Assembly (NCBI GenBank): GCA_043778315.1 | Contig: JAYWGJ010000130.1 | Coordinates: 1-7,717, forward strand | From: JBEEMU01 sp043778315 | Lineage (GTDB): Bacteria > Bacteroidota > Bacteroidia > Chitinophagales > Saprospiraceae | Direction of reading: 5' to 3' | DNA length: 7,717 bases | Shown: positions 1 through 5,929 of the stretch, one piece after another | Layout: each line of letters starts with the position of its first letter | How positions within the stretch are numbered: position 1 is the stretch's first letter | The notes under the pieces: model-generated | Databases searched by the model: none | What the model was told of the DNA's origin: nothing | The model's input: only the letters and a program-made list of their open reading frames with translations | Made by a program: the position numbers and the translations under genes

Positions 1-1134
1 TCTGGGCGGTTCGTCGATGCGTTTGTCGACCCCGTAGTGGCGTATTGGTCAGATAAACTCACTTTTTCGTGGGGAAAGCGAAAGGTTTTTATGGCTTTCG
101 CCGCAATACCTGCCGCTTTGTTCACTTTTTTGATGTATTTGCCGCCTGTGGGTCACGAAAGTAGCCTAAATACCGTCTGGTTGGTGGTAATGGTGATGCT
201 AATGTACATTTCTTGGACGTGTTATGTAGTGCCGTACACCGCGCTCATCAGCGAACTCGGGCATACCGACAAGGAGCAGGTCACGATTAGTATGCTGATT
301 TCGGTGGCGTATGCCTTCGGCTTAATGCTGATGGCACAAGTGCAGCGTTTTCAAACGATGTTTGAGGCGCGTGGCTACTCTGCTACCGAGGCGTTTCAGT
401 GGTCTATCGGGTGCATAATGATAGTGAGCGCGGTGTGTATGCTCGTGCCTGTTTTCTTTTTGGACGAAAAACGATATTGCAAAGTATCGGACGAAATGCC
501 GCCGTTTTGGGAGGCGTGGAAGCGCGTTTGGGACAACACGAACTTTAAATGGTTTGCGATAAGCGACTTTTTTTACTGGTTCGCCCTCAATTTTATACAA
601 AAAGGCATACAATATTACTTGCCCGTATTGCTATTATTACCGAAAGAAGCGGGCAGCGATTTTATGATAAAAGTAGGCTTACTTAGCTTTGTCTGCTACC
701 TGCCTATCAGTTGGCTCGCGCTGAAATGGAGCAAAAAACGCATGATTTCCATCTCGTTCGTGCTGCTCTCTATCTGCTTTGCAGGCACAGCGGTTTTGGG
801 CAAAGTCCCGTTTAGCGCGGACGCGCAGGTGTGGGCGTTGGTGCTGCTGGCGATGGTACCTATCGCCGCTTTCGGTATTTTGCAAAACGTGATTGTCGCG
901 GATATAGTCAAGGAACAGTTCGCGCATACGGGCGTTGCGCAGGCAGGAATGTTTTTTGCGGTACGCGCAATGATGATGAAATTCGGGGTTTCCGCCTCTA
1001 CGCTCGTCTTCCCGTCGCTCTTGCTACTCGGCAAAAGCACCGAAAACGACACGGGCGTTCGCCTCACGGGTATCGTCGCTTGCGTGTTTTGCTTGGTGGG
1101 ACTGTGGGTGTTTCAACATTATAAGGAGAAATAG
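1..1134 (+). CDS. GPH-family (MelB-like) sugar:cation symporter, 5'-truncated by the window edge
   Basis: Integral inner-membrane transporter of the glycoside-pentoside-hexuronide:cation symporter family (major facilitator superfamily), expected to import a sugar or glycoside with H+ or Na+. The frame is open from base 1, so the GTG at 37 is not the real start. The first residues read GRFVDAFVDPVVAYWSD, followed by WGKRK, which is the family signature D-A-x-x-D-P...S-D...G-[KR]-R that normally lies near the second membrane segment. The family usually has 12 segments in about 450 residues. Here 377 residues and about 10 hydrophobic segments remain, so roughly the first 45 residues lie outside the window. 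The gene ends in TAG, and a palindromic repeat array begins 6 nt later. It is more GC-rich than anything downstream, which suggests it belongs to the older chromosome backbone. Family assignment is firm; the substrate cannot be read from the sequence. Confidence 0.9.
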   Translation, partial: SGRFVDAFVDPVVAYWSDKLTFSWGKRKVFMAFAAIPAALFTFLMYLPPVGHESSLNTVWLVVMVMLMYISWTCYVVPYTALISELGHTDKEQVTISMLISVAYAFGLMLMAQVQRFQTMFEARGYSATEAFQWSIGCIMIVSAVCMLVPVFFLDEKRYCKVSDEMPPFWEAWKRVWDNTNFKWFAISDFFYWFALNFIQKGIQYYLPVLLLLPKEAGSDFMIKVGLLSFVCYLPISWLALKWSKKRMISISFVLLSICFAGTAVLGKVPFSADAQVWALVLLAMVPIAAFGILQNVIVADIVKEQFAHTGVAQAGMFFAVRAMMMKFGVSASTLVFPSLLLLGKSTENDTGVRLTGIVACVFCLVGLWVFQHYKEK

Positions 1135-1140
1135 GCGGGA

Positions 1141-1235
1141 GTGCGCCGAAACGCTGTTTAATTGTCCATCAGCTTGCTGGACAAATTGCGCGCGCCGTTT
1201 CGGAGATAAAAGTGCGCCGAAACGCCGTTTCGGAG
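1141..1235. repeat. upstream REP-like palindromic repeat array (R1 interrupted, R2 intact)
   Basis: Two copies of a 24-bp unit whose core is the palindrome CCGAAACGCCGTTTCGG. R2 is intact at 1212-1235. R1 is split: its left part is 1141-1159, its right part about 1188-1205, and 28 foreign bases (1160-1187) lie between them. A 6-nt ATAAAA spacer separates R1 from R2, giving a 30-bp unit. The same unit reappears directly after the next gene. As RNA each copy folds into a short CCGAAA/TTTCGG hairpin. It resembles REP/BIME-type intergenic palindromes; no transposase is visible nearby. Confidence 0.85.
1160..1187 (+). repeat. hairpin insert in repeat R1, identical over 26 bp to part of the downstream nuclease gene
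   Basis: Bases 1162-1187 are identical to 1558-1583 inside the YhcG-type gene. The element has a perfect 7-bp stem, TTGTCCA (1162-1168) with TGGACAA (1178-1184), around a 9-nt loop. It interrupts repeat unit R1. It is either a copied fragment of the gene or a small mobile palindrome present at both sites. Confidence 0.85.
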
Positions 1236-1265
1236 AGAAAATAAATATTTTTTTAAAACAAAAAA

Positions 1266-2291
1266 ATGGATTTTAAAATAGACAAAACCTATACCGATTG
1301 GCTAACGACATTGAAAAGCAAAATAGCATCAGCGCAACTAAAAGCCGCCGTTAGCGTCAATACCGAACTTATCTTGCTGTACTGGGAGATAGGTAAAATG
1401 ATTGCTACAAAGCAACAAAACAGTCATTGGGGCGACGGTTTGATACCGCAAGTTGCCCGCGATTTGAAAGCTGCATTTCCTGATGTGACTGGATTTTCGC
1501 GTAGTAATTTATACGCAGCCAAACAGTTTTACTTATTCTATGAAAGCGAAACCGAATTTGTCCATCAGCTTGCTGGACAAATTCCATGGCAGCATCATGT
1601 TTTGATTTTGCAAAAAAATAAGAGCATGAAACAAGCCTTATTTTACATTCGAGAAACGATACAAAACAATTGGTCGCGGAATATTTTGGCGATACAAATG
1701 GAAACAAAACTCCACGAACGACAAGGCGCAGCGATAACGAATTTTGAGCAGACGCTTTCTAAACCGCAGTCCGACCTTGCGCGTGAAACGCTGAAAGACC
1801 CTTATATCTTTGATTTTTTGACCTTAGAGAATAACGTACAAGAGTTGGAATTGGAGCGGCAATTGGTTGCCAATATCACGCATTTTTTATTAGAACTCGG
1901 CAAAGGTTTTGCCTTCATTGGGCGACAATACGAACTCACTATCGGCACGAAAGACTACCGCATCGGTTTACTTTTTTACCATACCAAACTGCACGCTTAC
2001 ATCGTTTTGGAACTTAAAATGGGCGAGTTCAAACCCGAATACGTCGGTAAACTCAATTTTTACCTTTCGGCAATAGATGACCTCCTAAAAACCGAGCAAG
2101 ACCAAGCTACTATCGGTATTTTATTGTGTAAAAACAAAGACAAAATAGAAGTAGAGTACGCGCTCCGCGACATCAATAAACCTATCGGCGTATCCGAATT
2201 TCGCTTTAACGAACTGCCCGATAATATTAAAAGCGTTATGCCAACCGTTGCAGAGTTAGAAAACGAGTTGCGCGGGTTTGCGGAGGAGTAA
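1266..2291 (+). CDS. YhcG/DUF1016 family PDDEXK-nuclease-fold protein, catalytic Asp apparently replaced by Gly
   Basis: 341-aa cytoplasmic protein with the two-part layout of the YhcG family. Residues 8-140 match the DUF1016 N-terminal domain (LLYWEIGKMI near 37-46, GQIPWQHHVLILQK at 103-116). Residues 178-315 match the C-terminal PDDEXK domain (DPYIFDFL, ELELERQL, FAFIGRQYEL, LELKMGEFKPEYVGKLNFYL, IGILLC). E249 and K251 of the E-x-K motif are present. The position before LLFYH, normally Asp, is Gly (G234, codon GGT at 1965-1967), a one-base difference from GAT. Family members are predicted nucleases, often found near type I restriction-modification loci, but no such genes are visible here. 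The ATG at 1266 follows an A-rich leader and gives the expected N-terminus. The gene is bracketed by the 30-bp repeats, with R3 starting right at its stop codon. Family is firm; loss of nuclease activity is inferred. Confidence 0.92.
   Translation: MDFKIDKTYTDWLTTLKSKIASAQLKAAVSVNTELILLYWEIGKMIATKQQNSHWGDGLIPQVARDLKAAFPDVTGFSRSNLYAAKQFYLFYESETEFVHQLAGQIPWQHHVLILQKNKSMKQALFYIRETIQNNWSRNILAIQMETKLHERQGAAITNFEQTLSKPQSDLARETLKDPYIFDFLTLENNVQELELERQLVANITHFLLELGKGFAFIGRQYELTIGTKDYRIGLLFYHTKLHAYIVLELKMGEFKPEYVGKLNFYLSAIDDLLKTEQDQATIGILLCKNKDKIEVEYALRDINKPIGVSEFRFNELPDNIKSVMPTVAELENELRGFAEE
1558..1583 (+). repeat. intragenic copy of the 26-bp hairpin sequence
   Basis: Identical to 1162-1187. Here it is in frame and covers codons for about residues 98-106 (FVHQLAGQI) of the YhcG-type protein, directly before the conserved IPW motif. 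Because that stretch fits the family pattern, the gene copy is more likely the source and the intergenic one the derivative. Confidence 0.85.
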
Positions 2292-2345
2292 GTGCGCCGA
2301 GACGCTGTTTCGGAGGTAAAAGTGCGCCGAAACGCCGTTTCGGAG
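2292..2345. repeat. downstream REP-like repeat array (R3, R4)
   Basis: Two 24-bp units starting at 2292 and 2322, an exact 30-bp period with a 6-nt GTAAAA spacer. R4 (2322-2345) is identical to R2 (1212-1235), 1110 bp away in the same orientation. R3 has two substitutions (GAGACGCTG in place of GAAACGCCG) that weaken its palindrome. R3 begins at the base after the TAA of the nuclease gene. The identical flanking copies could recombine and excise or amplify the gene between them. Confidence 0.88.
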
Positions 2346-2362
2346 ATAGCGCAACCAAACAT

Positions 2363-2403
2363 AAAAAAAGCTGTCCGTGTTTTTACACCGACAGCTTTTT
2401 TTT
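2363..2403. terminator. bidirectional rho-independent terminator
   Basis: Stem AGCTGTC (2369-2375) with GACAGCT (2390-2396), an internal C/C mismatch, then GTGT/ACAC closing a TTTT loop. An A-run lies on the left and eight T's on the right, so it can end transcription from the YhcG-type gene on the plus strand and from the convergent XRE gene on the minus strand. Confidence 0.9.
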
Positions 2404-2422
2404 GTATTAAACCTACACATAT

Positions 2423-2785
2423 TCAATCTCTTTTTCTGTTGCCGAGCAAATCGCTGACCATACTCCGCAACTCCTGTATTTCGCCGCGCAACGCCTCTAT
2501 GTTTTGCTTGTTGCCCACTACTTGCCGCTCTATAAACTGAAATCCTATTTGTTTTTCTGCAATATTGATGTATTTGGTGTTTTCGTCGGCTAAAAGGTCG
2601 GTGATATTGAGTTGTAGTACTTCCGATAACTTGACGAGGTGGTCGGCGCGGAGGCGCGTCTCGCCCGTTTCTATTTTGCTGTAAGCGCGCTGCGTAATGT
2701 CTAACTTGTCCGCGACGAACTCTTGCGTGTAATTGAGCTGCTCTCGCGTAGCTCTTATTTTGTGTGGGATAGTTTTGAAGTCCAT
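2423..2785 (-). CDS. XRE/Cro-family helix-turn-helix regulator with coiled-coil tail
   Basis: 120-aa DNA-binding protein. Residues about 8-62 form an HTH_3 (Cro/C1-type) domain, with RATREQLNYTQEFVADKL, then the recognition segment TQRAYSKIETGETRLRADHL, then LSEVLQLNITDLL. Residues about 73-115 are polar and heptad-like (EKQIGFQFIERQV, EALRGEIQELRSMVSDLL), probably a dimerising coiled coil. There is no sensor or enzyme domain. It converges on the YhcG-type gene and shares its terminator. Upstream, on its promoter side, lies a run of short repeats that could be its own operators. Small XRE proteins like this commonly control adjacent accessory or defence genes; the target here is unknown. Confidence 0.88.
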   Translation of the reverse strand: MDFKTIPHKIRATREQLNYTQEFVADKLDITQRAYSKIETGETRLRADHLVKLSEVLQLNITDLLADENTKYINIAEKQIGFQFIERQVVGNKQNIEALRGEIQELRSMVSDLLGNRKRD

Positions 2786-2788
2786 AGG

Positions 2789-2854
2789 TGTGTGGTTTAG
2801 GAGCGTGGTTGTAGTAGTGTGGTTTAGAAATATGGGTTAAAAATGTGGTTTTAG
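2789..2854. promoter_or_regulatory. three iterated GTGGTTTAG-type repeats upstream of the XRE gene, candidate operators
   Basis: GTGTGGTTTAGG (2789-2800), GTGTGGTTTAGA (2818-2829) and the variant ATGTGGTTTTAGA (2842-2854) are spaced about 25-29 bp apart, with a partial TGGGTTAA between the last two. They lie 4 to 69 bp before the XRE start codon, a typical place for autoregulatory binding sites. Binding is inferred; no minus-strand TAnnTTTG promoter was found among them. Confidence 0.45.
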
Positions 2855-2895
2855 AACATTTGGTTGTAAGAACAGCGTTAAAAGTTCTGCAAACT

Positions 2896-2913
2896 ACCTA
2901 AAAAGTTTTAGGT
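2896..2913. promoter_or_regulatory. perfect 8-bp inverted repeat, candidate operator
   Basis: ACCTAAAA-AG-TTTTAGGT is a perfect 8-bp palindrome with a 2-nt centre. It overlaps where the -33 region of the forward promoter at 2932 would sit, and it lies in the gap between the XRE gene and the forward operon. Both the symmetry and the position suit a dimeric repressor site. It is not followed by a T-run suggestive of a terminator. Confidence 0.5.
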
Positions 2914-2931
2914 GTGGCGGCGAATAGGGCG

Positions 2932-2980
2932 TACCTTTGCAGTGTAATGGTGGTAATCGTAGAGTTGTATTTGCAAAGGT
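2932..2980 (+). promoter_or_regulatory. forward Bacteroidota-type promoter overlapping one arm of a 9-bp inverted repeat
   Basis: TACCTTTG at 2932-2939 matches the Bacteroidota -7 consensus TAnnTTTG; no clear -33 TTG precedes it. The -7 element overlaps ACCTTTGCA (2933-2941), whose exact reverse complement TGCAAAGGT lies at 2972-2980. Regulator binding to both arms, or an RNA hairpin, could control the promoter. It would serve the genes from 3152 through a leader of about 200 nt. Confidence 0.5.
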
Positions 2981-3151
2981 GTTGATTTAATTTGATATTT
3001 TGGTAGGTGGAGGTAATATTTTTTTAATTTACTTCATTTCATTGGTATTTTACTGCGAATTTGCGTGCAAATTAGCGGACTGTGAAACCACAACTAAACA
3101 GGTAAGCCGAAAACTGAACAGAGTAGGCAGGGAAATAAAAATGTAAAAGAA
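2981..3151 (+). other. AT-rich non-coding leader with one inverted repeat
   Basis: No convincing gene, tRNA or known riboswitch is seen here. The one clear structure is AATTTGC-GT-GCAAATT at 3058-3073, a perfect 7-bp inverted repeat. It has no T-run, so it is not a terminator. It may be a regulator site or part of a structured 5' leader for the gene at 3152. Confidence 0.35.
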
Positions 3152-3619
3152 ATGGGAATTATTAATGACCTACTTGGCAAACAAAACCAAAATTCAGCAG
3201 CTTATAATATCATTAGAAAGCGAGTGAATGAAGCAGGCTGGAGAATTAAAACCGACAATGCGGGTGGTATTGTACTTGGCTTTAAAGACGAATTAGGTGT
3301 GGAAAATGTGTTTATAAAGGTTTGTGGAAAAAATAGCGAGGGCAAAACTATTTTAGAGTTTTCAAGCTTAGGAATTCCAATGCCTAATGATATAAGTACA
3401 TCAGCACTCTTTGGTTTAACATTACTTGAAAGAAATGGTAAAATGTTGATGGGACACTGGGGAATAGAGGATATTAACGGAGACAAATATTTTACAGTTT
3501 TTCATTCAATGCTAGCCGAAGGAATGGACGTTGATGAGTTCAAAGGAGCAGTTAAAGCGGTTCTAGACGAAAAGAAACGTATTTTATTAGATGCTGCTAT
3601 GGCGAGTTTAAGAAAATAG
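3152..3619 (+). CDS. small soluble protein, possibly YbjN-like (type III secretion chaperone fold)
   Basis: 155-aa protein with no signal peptide or membrane segment. The order of elements is an N-terminal helix (about 15-28), strands with RIKTDNAGGIVLGF and ENVFIKVCGK, a central strand TILEFSSLGIP, a strand with LMGHWGIEDINGDKYFTVFH, and a C-terminal helix with DVDEFKGAVKAVLDEKKRILLDAAM. This helix-strands-helix pattern, with a long closing helix after a hydrophobic strand, resembles YbjN/T3S-chaperone-like proteins, but that is a resemblance by eye only. The ATG at 3152 is 8 nt after a minimal ATG-TAA at 3141-3146. It is the first of three closely spaced forward genes (gaps of 48 and 28 nt) that are probably co-transcribed. 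Expression is firm on reading-frame grounds; function is uncertain. Confidence 0.75.
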   Translation: MGIINDLLGKQNQNSAAYNIIRKRVNEAGWRIKTDNAGGIVLGFKDELGVENVFIKVCGKNSEGKTILEFSSLGIPMPNDISTSALFGLTLLERNGKMLMGHWGIEDINGDKYFTVFHSMLAEGMDVDEFKGAVKAVLDEKKRILLDAAMASLRK

Positions 3620-3667
3620 TGTTTGATACCTAAAAACTGATAATAATAAATCTAATCTAAAAAAATT

Positions 3668-3901
3668 ATGGCAAAGAAAAATCAACACGTTGTACCACAC
3701 AACGACAATTGGGGAGTCAAAGGAGCTGGTAATGAAAAAGTTACCAAAACATTTGACAAAAAAACAGATGCAGTAAAATATGCAAAAGAAATCGCAAAAA
3801 ATCAGCAATCTGAATTGATTATTCATAAAGGAGACGGAACAATCCAAAATAAAAACAGTTATGGAAATGACCCTAATCCACCTAAAGACCTTAAACCGTA
3901 A
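3668..3901 (+). CDS. DUF2188 family small protein
   Basis: 77-aa hydrophilic, Lys-rich protein closely matching the DUF2188 pattern. It opens with KNQHVVPHNDNWGVKGAGN (residues 4-22). A helix follows with TFDKKTDAVKYAKEIAKNQQ, then the strand SELIIHKGDG and the hallmark ending SYGNDPNPPKD. The whole domain is present at normal length. The family is widespread in bacteria as short stand-alone proteins of unproven function; the fold is expected to be a small alpha/beta domain. It starts at ATG after an A-rich leader and sits between the possible YbjN-like gene and a small membrane protein gene, likely in one operon. Confidence 0.9.
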   Translation: MAKKNQHVVPHNDNWGVKGAGNEKVTKTFDKKTDAVKYAKEIAKNQQSELIIHKGDGTIQNKNSYGNDPNPPKDLKP

Positions 3902-3929
3902 TAAAAACAATAATTAAAAACAAACAAAA

Positions 3930-4136
3930 ATGAGTGATTCTGACAACACGGGAGGATGTGCTATATGGATAGCGACTACTATCGTTTCAATTTTCTCAGG
4001 CGTAATGGCTTGGGAACTAATCAATCCACATAGTTTTTTAGGGGCGATTCTCTTTTTATTCGTGTGGAGTTCCTTAAGCGGACTCGGACATCTTTTGGTA
4101 GGTGGACTTGTTGCTTTTTTTGGCGGAATGAAGTAA
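3930..4136 (+). CDS. small two-pass membrane protein
   Basis: 68-aa protein with two hydrophobic segments, about residues 11-30 (AIWIATTIVSIFSGVMAWEL) and 37-65 (with FLFVWSSLSGLGHLLVGG), joined by the short turn INPHS. There is no cleavable signal sequence. The start is polar (MSDSDNTGG) and the end is Gly-rich with FFGGMK. No family is recognised. It lies 28 nt after the DUF2188 gene, so it is probably the last gene of the three-gene run. The 133 nt that follow (4137-4269) show no strong terminator or promoter. The coding call rests on the coherent membrane topology and the operon position. Confidence 0.7.
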   Translation: MSDSDNTGGCAIWIATTIVSIFSGVMAWELINPHSFLGAILFLFVWSSLSGLGHLLVGGLVAFFGGMK

Positions 4137-4269
4137 AGAACTTTGTTTGGCATTTTGCGCTACTATTAAATACATACACCAAGTTATAAGACAACTTAAT
4201 GCAGATTTTGCAATATTCAAATAACATTATTCCTAATCTATCTTCATTTTAATATCAAAATAAACTCTT

Positions 4270-4926
4270 ATGCGATTTTTTTATTTATTATCCATCACTT
4301 CCGCAGTATTTTTAGCGATTAGCTGCAACTCTACGAACAACCCTAATAACAACACTACTGTCACACCTACAACACAAGGCAACTGTCGTGACGGTATTCA
4401 AAACGGCACAGAACAAGGTGTTGATTGTGGAATCGGGTGTACGTCCCAATGCAATGGTAATATGACTATTATTGCAAATGGCACAACTTTAAGCAATGGT
4501 ACAGTTAGACTTTCTACAGGAGATGGTCAGTATCTATCTAATGTATCACCCTTAGTTTACACTCAATACTCGTCAATGACACTTTCTTGTTATTTTTATA
4601 AAGACGGTATTAATATATCTAATAAATATCTAAACGCACTTACTTTTTATTATCTAAAGGGCGGTAATCCTGTAGGCACTTATACTTTGTCGGATGGTGG
4701 TGGTTCGCCAACAAATCCATTGCTAAATGAGTTTACAAGTAGCGGTATAATCAATGGCGATGGCTCAGGAAATTGTACTCCTAATAGCACAAACCCTGGT
4801 AGTGGTACGCTAACGGTAACGAGTTTCAATGCAGCAACACGCAAAATATCGGGTAGTTTTAATGCTGCACTCAACTGTTCAGGTACTTACAATATAAGCG
4901 GCACATTTACTGATGTGGGCTATTAA
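4270..4926 (+). CDS. secreted lipoprotein with Cys-rich DGIQNGTE...DCG motif
   Basis: 218-aa probable outer-membrane lipoprotein. Residues 1-18 are a type II signal peptide and C19 of LAISC is the lipid attachment site. A Asn/Thr-rich linker (20-37) follows. Residues 39-61 carry the spaced pattern C-x-DGIQNGTE-x-G-x-DCG-x-x-C-x-x-x-C (C39, C53, C57, C61), a short disulfide-type module common in Bacteroidota surface proteins. The rest (about 64-218) is beta-rich and ends with GTLTVTSFNAATRKISGSFN and CSGTYNISGTF, which resembles the beta-barrel/lipocalin-like C-terminal domains of small Bacteroidota lipoproteins (DUF6252-like by eye). Ligand or role is unknown. Another lipoprotein gene lies 70 nt downstream on the same strand, and the two may share a transcript. 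Confidence 0.85.
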   Translation: MRFFYLLSITSAVFLAISCNSTNNPNNNTTVTPTTQGNCRDGIQNGTEQGVDCGIGCTSQCNGNMTIIANGTTLSNGTVRLSTGDGQYLSNVSPLVYTQYSSMTLSCYFYKDGINISNKYLNALTFYYLKGGNPVGTYTLSDGGGSPTNPLLNEFTSSGIINGDGSGNCTPNSTNPGSGTLTVTSFNAATRKISGSFNAALNCSGTYNISGTFTDVGY

Positions 4927-4996
4927 AAACTGTGGAATGATTGAAAAAAGGTAATTATAAAACAAACATCAACCCAAACATCTAACCCAATAAAAA

Positions 4997-5848
4997 ATGA
5001 AACAAATTACCCTATTATTATTTTTGGTTTGTTCGTTGAGTGCTTGCGTTCCACAATCCGATTTTGACAAAGTAAGTGCTGAAAACCGAGACCTAAAAAA
5101 GCAATTAGACGAATTGGAAAACGGCGCGGAACGACTTTATAAACAGGCACTCGAGTTTACAAAAACCGACGAATTGGATAAAGCGGAGGAAAAACTAAAA
5201 ATATTATTTGAGAAACATAACGAATCGCAGGAGGCAAGCAAAGCGCAAAATTTAGCCCTGCAAATCAAAAGTAAAAGATTGGAAAATGCCGAGAAAGCCC
5301 AATGGGAAGCTGCTCTTAAAGCTAATACCATACCGAGTTTTGAAACTTATAATAGCAAATATCCTAAGGGGAAATTCGTTCGTACCTCAAAAATAAATAT
5401 TGCAAGTTTGATTAGGGCAAATGAACAAAATGAATACGAAACTGCTTTAAAAACGAATAGTTCGTCAGTTTTGCATGATTTTATCGCCAAATATCCCAAT
5501 AATAGAAGTGTAGGCAGTTTTAAGAAGAAAATTATTGAGTTGGAAATTGACGAAATTTTTGGCGCGAGCAATACAGGTCATCTGCCTACTTTTGAAAGAA
5601 ACGGCTACGGTTCTTCTGCTACTTCGTCTCTCGAGATTGAGAACGGAACGGGCTGTCAATTAACGGTAAGGTATAGCGGGAATGACGTTAGAATGATACA
5701 AATTCCCGCAGGTGCAACAAGAAGCGTAAGTTTATCGAGTGGCAACTACCGAATTGCGGCTTCGGCTTGTGGTGCTAATTATGCAGGAACAGAAAGCCTA
5801 CAAGGTAGTTATTCGTCAAGATATTATATTTCGACAAGTCGGTATTAA
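4997..5848 (+). CDS. lipoprotein with coiled coil, helical repeats and beta-rich C-terminal domain
   Basis: 283-aa probable outer-membrane lipoprotein. The signal peptide ends at LSAC, with C17 as the lipidated Cys. Residues about 20-45 form a heptad coiled coil (SAENRDLKKQLDELENG). Residues 45-95 are TPR-like helices (ALEFTKTDELDKAEEKLKIL). Two related repeats follow: WEAALKAN...YNSKYPKGK (103-126) and YETALKTN...FIAKYPNNR (147-170), the pattern of helical scaffold modules in envelope proteins. Residues about 208-283 form a separate beta-rich domain with C220 and C258 and the strands CQLTVRYSG, IQIPAGATRSVSL and YRIAASACG; similar C-terminal domains occur in other Bacteroidota lipoproteins. 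No enzyme motif is seen, and a structural or assembly role is inferred. No terminator is visible before the next promoter at 5876. Confidence 0.85.
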   Translation: MKQITLLLFLVCSLSACVPQSDFDKVSAENRDLKKQLDELENGAERLYKQALEFTKTDELDKAEEKLKILFEKHNESQEASKAQNLALQIKSKRLENAEKAQWEAALKANTIPSFETYNSKYPKGKFVRTSKINIASLIRANEQNEYETALKTNSSSVLHDFIAKYPNNRSVGSFKKKIIELEIDEIFGASNTGHLPTFERNGYGSSATSSLEIENGTGCQLTVRYSGNDVRMIQIPAGATRSVSLSSGNYRIAASACGANYAGTESLQGSYSSRYYISTSRY

Positions 5849-5875
5849 TTGAAGGAGCGCATAAAAATTATCCAA

Positions 5876-5903
5876 TTGCATTGCAGAAAAAGCTGTATCT
5901 TTG
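5876..5903 (+). promoter_or_regulatory. unit A promoter (TTG-N17-TATCTTTG)
   Basis: A -33 TTG (5876-5878) and a -7 TATCTTTG (5896-5903) match the Bacteroidota housekeeping promoter. Transcription should start near 5910, leaving a leader of about 20 nt before ATG 5930. The leader shows GCGTT/AACGC arms (5903-5921) that could make a small hairpin, and no Shine-Dalgarno sequence. Spacing from -7 to start codon is the same in unit C and one base longer in unit B. Confidence 0.8.
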
Positions 5904-5929
5904 CGTTATAAAGCAAAACGCATAAAAAT

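Noticed and set aside
37..39. GTG as the start of the transporter
   Set aside because: The frame is open upstream to base 1 and the family motif begins before it, so the gene is cut by the window edge.
322..1067. Antisense and alternate-frame open frames across the transporter
   Set aside because: They overlap a recognisable gene, lack family features, and are shadows of its codon pattern.
1141..2345. Repeats as a CRISPR array
   Set aside because: Units are separated by only 6 nt of nearly constant sequence, there are two per site, and no cas genes are present.
2292..2540. Plus-strand open frame of 82 codons after the nuclease gene
   Set aside because: It is made of the 10-codon repeat, then the terminator, then the antisense of the XRE gene; no protein features, and it runs through a strong terminator.
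3141..3146. Minimal ATG-TAA just before the gene at 3152 as a regulatory start-stop element
   Set aside because: Easily produced by chance in A/T-rich leader sequence; nothing else supports it.
3608..3910. Minus-strand 100-codon frame opposite the DUF2188 gene
   Set aside because: The opposite strand encodes a clear, full-length DUF2188 domain; the antisense frame is a Phe/Ile-rich product of an A-rich template.
4137..4269. Possible promoter TATCTTCA at 4239 before the first lipoprotein gene
   Set aside because: Two mismatches in effect weaken the -7 element and no TTG lies at the right distance, so it is not listed as a feature.
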